A DNA stretch of 64,000 nt from Saccharum officinarum (lineage: Eukaryota; Streptophyta; Magnoliopsida; Poales; Poaceae), in NCBI GenBank assembly GCA_020631735.1, contig CM036152.1:149369307-149433306 (forward strand), read 5' to 3'. Below, piece by piece: positions 12,196 to 23,258 of this stretch. How positions within the stretch are numbered: position 1 is the first letter of the stretch; each line of letters starts with the position of its first letter. The position numbers were made by a program, and so were the translations under genes. Under the pieces are notes generated by a model. The model was given only the letters and a program-made list of their open reading frames with translations. It was not told the origin of the DNA and did not search any database.

Positions 12196-15100
12196 GCCCT
12201 CCCCCTTAAAAGAATCGCGTCCCGAGATTCGGAATGGAAGATCTTTTAAGGAAGAGAGACACGTTATCTAGTTCCCAATATCTGCTATAGCATTCAGCTA
12301 TAAAGCTTCAACATCAGCGAACAATTTGGTCACAGGCACTTTTTGTTACTTCCTCTTCATGGTAAAATTTGTCTGAAGAATTCCCTTCATTGACTTCCAT
12401 GAAGCATTGTTACTTTGGGAGGAATCCCAGATAGCACATTATTGCATTCTCAATGTACGGAGATCATTTGGTCCATGAGTGACCACTCACAAGCATTTGA
12501 TTCTTTATTGAACATAACATGGTCCGTATGAACTTTACACTAGACCGAACTCTTCAGAAGTATACTCATCGAAATGACTCTATGTTCACAAGGTTTGAAA
12601 AGTAGCCCTCTACCAGAATGGCTTGAGCACAACCTTCCAATGGGGTGAGATCATAGATGACAAACATCCTCTGAGGTTATAGGATACTGATTAACCAATA
12701 GACAGGGTCTATGTTGGTCGTAAATGTTCAATCCTTCTGATATCAACTAAAGAAAAACTACTTAAGGTTCCATGTGTGCAGTTCTCTTTCTCTGATGACA
12801 ACACTGTATTATCTAAGTCTGTTGATGGGTTAGTGAATGTGATAGCTGACTCTGTCGGCTTCGTATTCCTGCCAACAGTTATTTAATAAGATTCTTTTAT
12901 CCAAAGACAACAATTATCTGGGTTGAAGCAGATGCAACCTCTTGGGTAAAAACATTTATAAGGTACTAAAGTATGTCATCATTGGATAATCATTACTAAA
13001 GAATGATGTTGCAAGGCCTTAAGGACAACAAAAGTTGTAATTATTCACTTAACCGCGGGGAGTAGTCTACCACCAAGCGATTGAGTAAAAATTTTCCTTA
13101 GTGACTTAGTTGTACTGTAAGTTGAGTTGACTTGCAGCATAACAACTTTGTCAGGCCAACTTTCACCTTAGGCTTTCTCCTTTTGGATCAAATAGTAACT
13201 CTAAGATGGGAAATCTGTTGTTTGACACTTTTGAAATTGCTTTTGATTCACGATGGTATAAATTGATTGGTAGAAACCAAGGCTGCTTGTACATTGGGGA
13301 TACGAGAAAGCAAAAGCAAGTGAAAGAGTGTAAACAAGTATCTGTGGGACCTCAAAAGGGCCATCCAACAGCAGATCTCGACCATTAATTTACATATCAA
13401 TCTGAGGATGCACACGCTTTGAACTTGCGGGTTACTTTTGCAGGGCAAAACACATACTCTGCCTGGAGAACATGCCTACAAGGATAAGGAACCGCTTTCG
13501 AATATTCCTTGACACTTCGTCCAATCAAGTTATGGACAAACCATTTGTGGCACCTTTGGCACAAGGATACTAATTGAAACTAGGGTATACTTTCTCTAAT
13601 TCTTCGCTTTAGCTGATAGAACACCTTGCACTATCTGTGTGATTGTTCAAGACAGAATTGACTTGATCACAATGGCTCTAGAAGATAGAATATCACTCAA
13701 GTTGTTGGCTAGTTGATTAACTTCTTGTTGGTTATTGCTCTGTAAGACATAGCCTTCATAGCTACCAAAGAGTCGTTACCTAGCTGGAGATTAACCTTCC
13801 TATTGGTAACTAATTAGTTGTCTCTCAACACTAAAAAGTTCCAAATCTTCATTCTTGATCACAATAATTGCGGTTGATACAAAGCAGATGGTTGCCATTG
13901 AAGTCAGCAGATACGGAGTCTCACCAGAGATGGTTGATCTCAATGGTATGGTCATTATGCATACAAAGGTTAAGACTTGCGTAATGTGACAATCGATTCT
14001 TATCCAACAGAAATGAGATACGTTGCTCACTAGATGACGTTCGTCAATAGTCTGACAACTAAGTAGAGTCACTTGTCTACCACCTCTTGTAGTATGTTAA
14101 TGTTTATGTCAGTGGCCTGTTCTTCAAAGGTTATCCTCTTAGCAACTTCAGGAGGAAGTTTTACTACTTTTGGTTCAATATAAGGGTCTTTCAATAAGAT
14201 ATGGGAAAACAATCAAGGAAGAAGGTCACGTGAAAATCACATCAGTGTTATTCTACAATGGATTATGATTAGAAACCATGATACCAGCGCGTGCCGAGCA
14301 GCACAACCTTGTGTGTGCACCCACAGGAGGCTCTCGGTTTCGTCGCGGCACCATTAGTTGCTACTCATAACACCATTACTGAACATACACCCAATGAGGA
14401 ATTTCAAATGGCATAGATTGGGTTGATAAGGTAGATGCATGAATTTGCAAGCATACAATTTAGATGCCATAATAGAGAGACGTTGCGTCACACTGGCTAA
14501 CCTTTGAGAGAGGTAACCAGAAGGTCCAACATGGATTTGGGTACGGTCTTCACAACTGACAATGTATGAACCATGATCAAAGGCTAGCATTGATAAAAGT
14601 TAACTTGGTTGGTCAGTCGATAAAGGTCTTCACAAAAAGGGTTGCAAAACATCCATGGCTTATGCAAACATATAGGAGAACTAAACTTTGGGCTTTCGGT
14701 TAAGCAAAGGCATGGATACAAACATTCAAAGGATAACCATCACGTCTATAGGCTCAGGCTCCTAAGAGAGAGAACCTAATTAAAGACAACAACCAAAATA
14801 ATTACGTAATGTGAACATTGTTCTAGGATAAAGCTTATGCGACACTCGTATGCTCACCGAGGACAACGAGGTGACAACTATGGCTTTACCCAAAGTAACA
14901 AGCATACATCCATGCATCATAAATTCAAGCAACACATGAAGAAGCTTAAACAAATGACTCAAGCAACTATTACCAAGCAAAAAGCTCACCCAAAATAAGC
15001 ATTTATCTCAAGCATGAACTAACTACAAGTTTAGTCCAAACAAACGTTAGTTAAAGAGGCCAACTTAGCATGTGCCCAGAATCTGGACAGCAGCACAGTA

Positions 15101-16973
15101 GTTACTTGTTTCTACCATAACTGAGGTTGTAGACATCTCACAAAGGTGATCCTAGACTTTCTAGGAAGCTTAGGAAGATGGCTACACTTTAGTTATTCAT
15201 ACCAAAATCAAATTCATAGATTAACATGACCAAAAATGTTAATGTTTCAGATCTGTACCAATATGGACAGAAAACTGACAAGAACTTCAAAAATGCATAA
15301 CTGGAGTTCTAGGGACCCAACAAGGATGAGCCTTAACTTTATGTAAAGCTTATTAAGTTGTCTATAACTTTCTTATTATCATATTAAGATGATTCTACAG
15401 CTAACGAGGCCAAACAAGACAAGGAAGACATCTCTGCCCAGATTTGGATAGATTCTGTCATTCCACTTTACAAGCTCATAAGTAGAGATTTAGACCACCA
15501 AAATTTGTGATATAGGACACTTTGGAAAGCTTAGAAAAAATACTACACTTCTTCTATTATCTCCAATGCATGATTCCATAAGCACATAGGTCAAATAAAG
15601 CAAACATTCAGATTTGTTCTGAACATGAGCAGATTCTGACAACAAACTTCTAAAATCTATAACTCCCAAAACATAAGACCTAGGGTCATAAAATTTTAGG
15701 ACAAGATAGAAAAGTAAGTTGGCTACAACTTTGGTATTCTCTATAACTACAGAAAACACCATTATGATCACGAAAGCATCACTACAACAGAAACAGTTCT
15801 AGCAGCCAACGTTTAATAAGCAAAACAAAGCTTGCCTTTGTTCTACTTAACAAGAGAGCACACAAACATATTATTCTAGCAGCTCTAAACATTATTACCT
15901 TAGACCAACACCAATTTAATTCATTTATGAGAATCCATAATTATTTAAGTGAGGTCTAAAGCATTGGCAAACGCTTGGGTGAACAACATATCCACCACTT
16001 GGCTAAGCTAGAGGATATCTCTAAGTTCAAGCATGTAGCCACACTTATTTCTAGTAAGGCTAAGCACATATTTTTCTCAAGCAACATGGAACAAGGCATT
16101 TTTGTTTTACTTCACTCAAGAAAGATAGTGTAACACATTGATCACAAGTTACACACTATAGAACAAGGGTGAGAAGAGTATAGCCATGCATAATGCAACA
16201 ATCATGAAAATGCATGCTTCGTCCTATTCGTCCTCACAAGATTGCCAACCTAAGGTGGCGATCACGTTCTATGTCGGTGGCATAACACGCACTCTCTCGA
16301 TATATAGCTAGTTGTCAGCTACATTCGACTTACGCATTTGTGGTTAGCGTACCTGCAGAAAAGTTTCATTGCAGCCCAACATTTCCCAATATAGCACACA
16401 ATGAAAGCAAAGAAGTAAAATTCTAAGTACTTCCATGTACATATACCCCCGTATATATACATGTAGCACCAAAACTACCCGAATCATTTGATCACCCACA
16501 ATTAAGTACCTTCATATATACATGTGTGTAACATGTAAATAATCCAGTAACCAAAACTAGCTCTCCCCTAGACCGAGGGTTGGACGGTCATGCTCTCACA
16601 ACTCACACTTACCTGAGCGTAGGTGCGATGTTGCATAAAAATAAACTAGCAACATATATGGCTATTTCATATATGAAGGCTACCTCCAATCTTACACACC
16701 GGGTAGCATAGTGTGGGAAAGTTATCACACATACATACCTTGGCCTGGGCGTAGATGCATAAATGAAAAACCCCCAAGTTAGTACTTATATAAGCCACCT
16801 AATAATCCTTATATGGGCATAAAGAAATTGACCACTGGCATACTTAGATTTAGAATTCAGTTTTCACAAACCTATATATAGCTATAAGTTGATGAACTGA
16901 TTTTATAAAACAAAACCTTTGTTTTAAATACACATATGACAAGTTTAATGTTGAATCTTGCTCCGATACCAGC
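12196..16973 (-). mobile_element. Internal region of non-autonomous gypsy-like element
   Basis: This is the DNA between the two long LTRs. Next to the left LTR, on the minus strand, is a purine-rich tract (aagggggagggc, complement of about 12196-12207), and next to the right LTR is a primer site, so the element is oriented on the minus strand. I find no gag, protease, reverse transcriptase, RNase H or integrase motif on either strand, and the longest frame is under 100 codons. The AT-rich part at about 15080-15800 contains loosely repeated phrases similar to the untranslated leader of the chromovirus at 54040-54600. The element must rely on enzymes from elsewhere. Class assignment is by termini, primer site and polypurine context only. 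Confidence 0.75.
16960..16971 (-). other. Primer binding site of gypsy-like element
   Basis: On the minus strand it reads TGGTATCGGAGC, 2 nt inside the LTR boundary. This is a tRNA-Met type primer site differing by one base from the chromovirus site at 55525-55536. It fixes the element's orientation and shows that the LTR at 16974 is its 5' LTR. Confidence 0.82.
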
Positions 16974-19900
16974 TGTAACAGAACCGTCCAAATTATAAGA
17001 GCACAAGTACAAAAACAATCACCGAAATGATCAAATTCTCGCACTTGAGCCCATATAACTCCGGTAGTCTAATGAAATCACGAGGGATTTCAAACCAATC
17101 AACATACCAGCCAAGATCATAGTGATTCAACATAACAAGTCACATGTTACAACCATTTCACAAGTAATTCAATATACATCGGAGTTTAACATAGTTATTA
17201 CAACTTAAGTTCAAAAGTAGCGGAAGCAAAGTAATTTGAAACTAACAACACCCTTATTTCAAATACATGCCAGTACGAAGGTCGACTTCCAATAAAAGCA
17301 TTAGAGAGAAGATAACTCAGAAGGATCATGCCCGTGATCACACTCCGCCTCTATGGCAGGAGCCACCCAACTCTTGCAGCCGCCATGATACATCACAACC
17401 TGCAACAAGTGGGGATAAAACCCTGAGTACGACAAAGTACTCAGCTAGACTTACCCGTCAGAAACTAGAAATAAAGTGACACCAAGGATCATGCAAGGCT
17501 GATATAAAGTGGGGCTAGCTTGACAACATTTTGCATAAAAGCTTAATATAGATGATCAATCATTAATGCTTAAGCATCAAGTTAATTATCATTAACCTAT
17601 CATCTATATTAGAACCTGTACTAGAGCACTCACTTTATTAGGAGCAAACAATATTAACCATAGCAGGTATAAATTGAGACAACCTTTCCATCGTGATCCA
17701 ATTAACCATCCGTTCAATTTAATGGAATCTACGTTGCCGCTGCTCAAGTCAAGTGCTCACTAACCGGGAGCGACGGCGATTCGAATCGAATTCCTATCCA
17801 GCTGGAGGGGTATTTCTAACACTCACCGCGCAGGCCCCTGCCAGGGTCGCACAAGCCACCTTTTCATATGATTTAGGAATCGCGGGTCCGAATGATGTCG
17901 CGACCCCAAGGGTGACACTCTGCCAGGTGATAGGGACTCTAACCCCCCCTTGGTCTCATGCCAATGTCCCCAAGCACATCCTTTCTCTCCTCCAAGAAGC
18001 AACCTACCATTCGATTCCCGGCCTGAATCATATTACTCGGCTTCGCGGTCGGAATGACTTATCCGGCCAACTAAGTGTTAGACTGCGTTCAACATGACTC
18101 AAGGACGTACAACGAATCGGTCCTTAAACGACTCAGACGGGGATAGATTCACACCCAAGACCTCCATGCCTTGTTGCTTCACTATCGTCATCCCGCCCGG
18201 TCTCATTTCATTTTATTAACACATGGTTCCATTCCACGATAGCAAATATAGCCAACCGTGCCATATATGAATATCCCTATATCTCGCAGGTGACAGGAAA
18301 TCACCTGACTTCTACCGCTTAAAGCAGGGCTAAGCATCTACTCGATCCTAATCTATGTAGGATTCAAGGATTCATATATTTGGACAAGAAATGATATAAT
18401 GCAGCAAGGGTTTCCAACCAACTCCTATCACTTAATGCAACAATACTTATAACATATATAGAATTAATTGCTTTAAAGATAGGAGACTTATAATGCTCCG
18501 GGGCTTGCCTGGGATCCGACTCAAGTTAGAGTATGTCAGATGAGTTCGCTTGGCGAGCATCTTCCAATCTACCACTTGTCCGGTCCTTCGATCTTCGGGA
18601 TGGATCCACCAACTCCATCTTCGGGTTAGGCTCCACCTTAGATCCTTCACGCGTTTCTGCTAGCGTACCTAAATGAGGTGCAATAATGCATATGTATGAA
18701 TGCATAGAAGTGCAATAAACAAAGTAATCAAACAAGCATACCAACGTTCTCCTAAACACCTAGAGCTAATTAACTTAATCCTCCCTACGGCATAACATAG
18801 AAGATTGCAAACACATAAATCAAGACACAAGTCTTATAAGATCCTAAGGTACCAACCCAAGTACTTTCAAAGGTATGAGTCACACTTCAACACATTAGCA
18901 TGACAAAGTTAATCAAAGTACTAGAACTAGAAATTGCTACCTTCTGGACATCAGAACAACAGCTAAGTAATTTAATCATAACTGGAGATCTACAACTCCA
19001 AATGACTTGCAAGAAGACATTATGAAAAGCTTGTGAAGTTATCTAAATTTCACTTATAATCATCTAAACCTGATTCTAACATTTACCAGGTCGAAATACA
19101 GAAGGTACAGTATCTGTCCTGGAAGGACAGAGAGCAACATAAATCTGAACCCAAATTAGAACAGCTGTAGTTTCTAAACCATATGGCCAAATGCCACCAA
19201 AATTTAACAGCAGCTAGATCATGAAATTCACAACAATTTTGTTATAGCACACAAGACATGAAAACATCATTTGCATAGGGTAATTAACAATATTCTCAAA
19301 TCTATTCAGAAACCTCATTTGCAAGAAATAATTATTTACTTATGTTGCAAACATATAATTGAATAAAACCAACTTTACCAACATTTCATACATGACTAAT
19401 GAACACCAGAAAACATAGTGCCCAATACTAAATAATTTCTTTTAATACATTTTCTTAATTTATTTAGATAAGTAGGTGGAATTATGACCACACCATAAAG
19501 ATGCTCAATAACTTCTACCAAAATTACAGGGGTCTACAAATGCTCTCAAAAGTCTACTGTCCAAATTTCAAGCCATTTAGACAAGTAGATCAATCTCTAT
19601 GAAAAAGACAAATAGCTATTGCAATAAATCATGTAAAAGCAAATTAAACCTAAAACTCAATATTTTCTGTGAACCCAAGGCCATATTATAACTCAATATG
19701 ATAGAGAAACATCATACTCAGGTAATGGAACAACATTTTCTATTTTATCATTTATATATTATTTATAAGCTATTTATTAAGCCATAAACAAGTTAACTCA
19801 ATAACTTGAGCATAAAGTAAGCAATGGTCATGAAATTTATACCACAGTACATCCATAGCATGACAAGCCTACCATAAAAATTTCACATCAATTGGAGCAG

Positions 19901-21223
19901 CATAACTCAAGATATAAAAATAACAAGCAATATAATGTAAATTCCTTATTTATCAAGGTCCAAACAAAACTTTAAGAAAACAGTGAACAAGTAGTGTGTT
20001 TAATATTTTTTCTAGCAAGTAAAAGTCATCACAAAATTAACAAAACAAGAATCACTATTTTTGGAGTTCTAAAACTCAAGATATGGCTCTGGTCAAGTTT
20101 AAAGGCATTTTTAGAGTATTTTTAGAACTTAAATAAAGACATTAGAAAATACCTACAAACATGTAACATATTATGACTCCACTGCATAGATCTTTTCTCA
20201 AGGTTTCCAAAAAGTCCCCATTTACTATTTTTGGAATTACCTAGCATGAGATATGGATTTTAGAAGATTTCACAAAATTCTGAAATTCAAAAAAAAGAGA
20301 TTACCCAAACCCTACTAAACTGCTAGACACACCCGATTCGGTACCCAATTTCTGCCATTACTAAAACCGACATGTGGGCCCCACTGTTCATCCGGGGCTG
20401 CTCGTCAGTCACTCACACAGAGAGAGAGACAGAGAGGAGGGGCGCCGGTCTTCATCCCCCCCGACACCGGAAACAGGGGAGGCGGCCGGTGGCTCGCCGG
20501 CCGGCCATCTTCTGGCCGGTGAGGCTGGTGCCGGCGGCGGGGAAGGGCAGCGCAAGCACCACCGTGCCAGCCCGCATCCGTATGTGGCCGAATCGTGACC
20601 GGAGGTGGGCTGTGGCCTGCTGTCCACGCGAGCAGGCAGCTCGGTGGCGGCCATGTCGACGACGGTGGCTCTCCAGCGGCTGGACGACTGGGAGAAAGAG
20701 CGCTCGTGCAATAGGGACCCCGTATGCCACCAGGGATGGCCATGGCTCATCTCAAGATGGGCTGAGGCGGCTTGGCCACTGTGGCCGCAAGCTCGCCTTC
20801 GGCGTCAATGGCGGCGGACGGCGACTGCAGGGCTCTGGTGGGCTTTTCCCGTGGCGAGCGCACGCGGAGAGGTAGGAAGGTGAGGCGGATGTGGTGGTAT
20901 GCTCAGCTTGGCTTGCGACCGGGCCATTTCACGAGAATGACGGCATGAACACGAGCTCAGCTCGGCCATCCATGGCGGGCGTGAGCGGGGCGTGAAGAAC
21001 GGCAAGGAGAGCGGAGGAGGGCGAGCAATGGTGAGCACAGAGCGTCCAGGAGCGGCTCGGTGTCCATGACGCGCGAGGAAGAGGCAGGGCACGCGGCAAG
21101 GCAGTGGGGCACGGAGCCGGGCATGGTCGCCACGCGCTCGGACACGCATCGTCCCTTTGCAGCATTTCAACGAACACTTGGCGGGCGTCGGTGAGGGCGA
21201 CGTGGGGAGCCAATTTGGGCCAC
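16974..21223 (-). repeat. Truncated 5' LTR of gypsy-like element
   Basis: It matches 6805-11054 base for base in length (4250 bp). The differences I found are nearly all transitions (about 21 of 23). It stops abruptly at ...tttgggccac, where the copia LTR starts. The 1.14 kb present at 11055-12195 in the other LTR is missing here, and it does not resume on the far side of copia-2 at 31830. On the minus strand the missing part is the 5' end of the LTR, including its terminal TGTAACA-type end. Confidence 0.9.
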
Positions 21224-23204
21224 TGAAAGTCCTATGTTTGGTGTTGGTAATTAGTGACAATACCTAAGTACTAATCCTATGCCTAAGTTGTATGTAGCAT
21301 ATGAGGATTAGTACATTCCAAGGTTGGTGGCAAGATGGACATGGTGATCATGATGGCCACACTTGGATTTGGACGCAACCCTACGTGATCAAGGCAAAGG
21401 TATATGCTTAAGGGTTGTGTTTTAGTAACCAAGACACCTAGTGGGTGTGGTTACATTATAGGATAGATAGCCGTACTATAAAGAGGGGAATGACGCGGCT
21501 ATTGAACTCCTAAGTGCCTCTAGATGTGCATTTCATGATCATATGCATTTGGATAGAACTAATATCGCCTCGAAAAATGATTGTGAAAATGCTAACACAC
21601 TCACATATGTTGAGATCACTTGGTGGTGTTAGCACGTTTGCGATGGCGGTGAAGTTTAAGCGGTAGAGAGGGTTTGGGTCTCTCTCTCCCTCCCGCCGAG
21701 CTTGCGAGCGCGGGATTCAGGCGTTTTTGACAAGTTGAAATGCCTATTTTTCACTACGCCGGAAGTCCAAAAAGAAACAGAGGCGAACGGAGGTCACAGA
21801 GGTGACCGGACGCTGCACCGGACGCGGTCCTTGCAGGACCGGACGCGTCCGGTCAGTGTTCAGTGTCTGCGCGTTTTTCAGTTCGATGATCGGACGCGAG
21901 GCGCGTCCGGTCACTGATGATCGGACGCGTCCGGTCGTCCAGGGAGCTTACTGGACTCTCACCGGACGCTGGCACTGTCGCGTCCGGTCATCTTCTTAAG
22001 CGCGTCCGGTCACTGTTTCGTTGAGCGCTGCTCAGGCGACCAGCGCGTCCGGTCCTACACGGGACCAGCGCGTCCGGTCGTTCCCGGCGCGTCCGGTCAG
22101 TTGGACCAGCGCGTCCGGTCGTTGCTTCGCAGTTAGCCGTTGGGCGACCAGCGCGTCCGGTCGTTTGGACCAGCGCGTCCGGTCAGTGTTTCACGTGTTA
22201 GCCGTTGGGCGACCGGCGCGTCCGGTCAGTTGGACCAGCGCGTCCGGTCACCCCGATTTCGGCTGTTTAAGTTTCTAACGGCTATATTCGAAGGGGTACG
22301 TCTATAAATACTCGTTGGCCGGCTCAAGGCTCTCTCTCTCGAACATTTGACATACTTGTGAGCACTTTGAGCTAAGCAACTCCCCTCCCACTCATCTCTC
22401 TTGCTTCTTTGCATATTCGAAGTGAGATTGAGTGATCCAAGTGCATTTGCATTGTGAGATAGCATCTAGTTGGCACTTGGTGGTTGATTTGCTGCGGGAT
22501 TCTTGTTTCTCTTGGTGGTTGCCGCCACCTAGACGGCTTGGAGCAGCTTGGAGGCGTTGGCAAGAGTTGGTGTTTGTTCTTTGCCACCTCCGGTGATTGT
22601 GAGGGGTTTGTGCCTACCTCGGCGAAGCGCCAAAGGCAACATTAGTGTATTGCTCGTGTCATTGAAACCTTTTGCCATTTGGTAGGTTCTTGTGGCGCCT
22701 TTTGAGAGGCTCGGTGTGTGACCGATTAGCCACCGAACCACGTGGTGAAGAGGGACACAACGGGGACTAGCGTGCCGGCAAGCACGTGAACCTCGGGATA
22801 AATCTTCGTGTCATCACTTTCATATTGTGATTGATTGATCCCGGTGTTTGGTTATCTTGGTATTCATTGTTGATCATATTGGTTGGCTCAATACTTCGTC
22901 CCTCGGTGATACCCTCCTATCTCTCTTGTATTAATTTCTTAGTTATCTTTGCTAGCTAGTTAGCTTAGCTAGAGTAGTTCTCTTGTGTAGCTTGCTAGTT
23001 GTAGTTGTACTTAACTTCTCGGTTTGACTTGTGCGGTTGAGTGCAAATACTAGAATTGTGAATTGGATAGGTGGCTTGCAAACACCCATAGGCTAAGCAA
23101 AACTCGCATCTCGCTATTTGTTATATTGATAAACTTGTTTAGCTTGTCGTTGTAGAAAATTTTAATAGGCTATTCACCCCCCCTCTAGCCATCAAGACCT
23201 TTCA
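21224..23204 (+). repeat. Copia-2 5' LTR
   Basis: It is 1981 bp with ends TGAAAG and CTTTCA. The 3' portion (from about 21795) differs from the LTR at 29847 at only a handful of sites, while the stretch at about 21525-21790 is much more diverged. A TATA-like sequence (tctataaatactcg) lies near 22300, downstream of the CGTCCGGTC array, and is the likely transcription start region of the element. Confidence 0.93.
21795..22255. repeat. Array of palindromic CGCGTCCGGTC motifs in LTR
   Basis: More than a dozen copies of gcgtccggtc, several as the fuller palindrome gaccggacgcgtccggtc, are spaced by 10-40 bases, often as gaccagcgcgtccggtc. They lie just upstream of the TATA-like site of the 5' LTR. 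The second half is a higher-order repeat that includes agttagccgttgggcgacc. They are probably U3 regulatory repeats or recombination-prone units; function is inferred only from position. Confidence 0.8.
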
Positions 23205-23206
23205 AG

Positions 23207-23218
23207 TGGTATCAGAGC
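23207..23218 (+). other. Copia-2 primer binding site
   Basis: TGGTATCAGAGC lies 2 nt after the 5' LTR. It is the standard complement of the 3' end of plant initiator tRNA-Met. Confidence 0.93.
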
Positions 23219-23258
23219 CGTGGTCACCGTTTGTAAGGCTTAACAACCTCGGTGTAAG

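Noticed and set aside
13206..13448. Short frames in the interior of the gypsy-like element as gag or pol remnants
   Set aside because: They are opposite in strand to each other, under 70 codons and lack any retroviral motif.
21795..22255. CRISPR-like spaced repeats (CGTCCGGTC array)
   Set aside because: The units are short palindromes with irregular spacing inside a retrotransposon LTR in a plant genome; there are no unique equal-length spacers and no cas genes.
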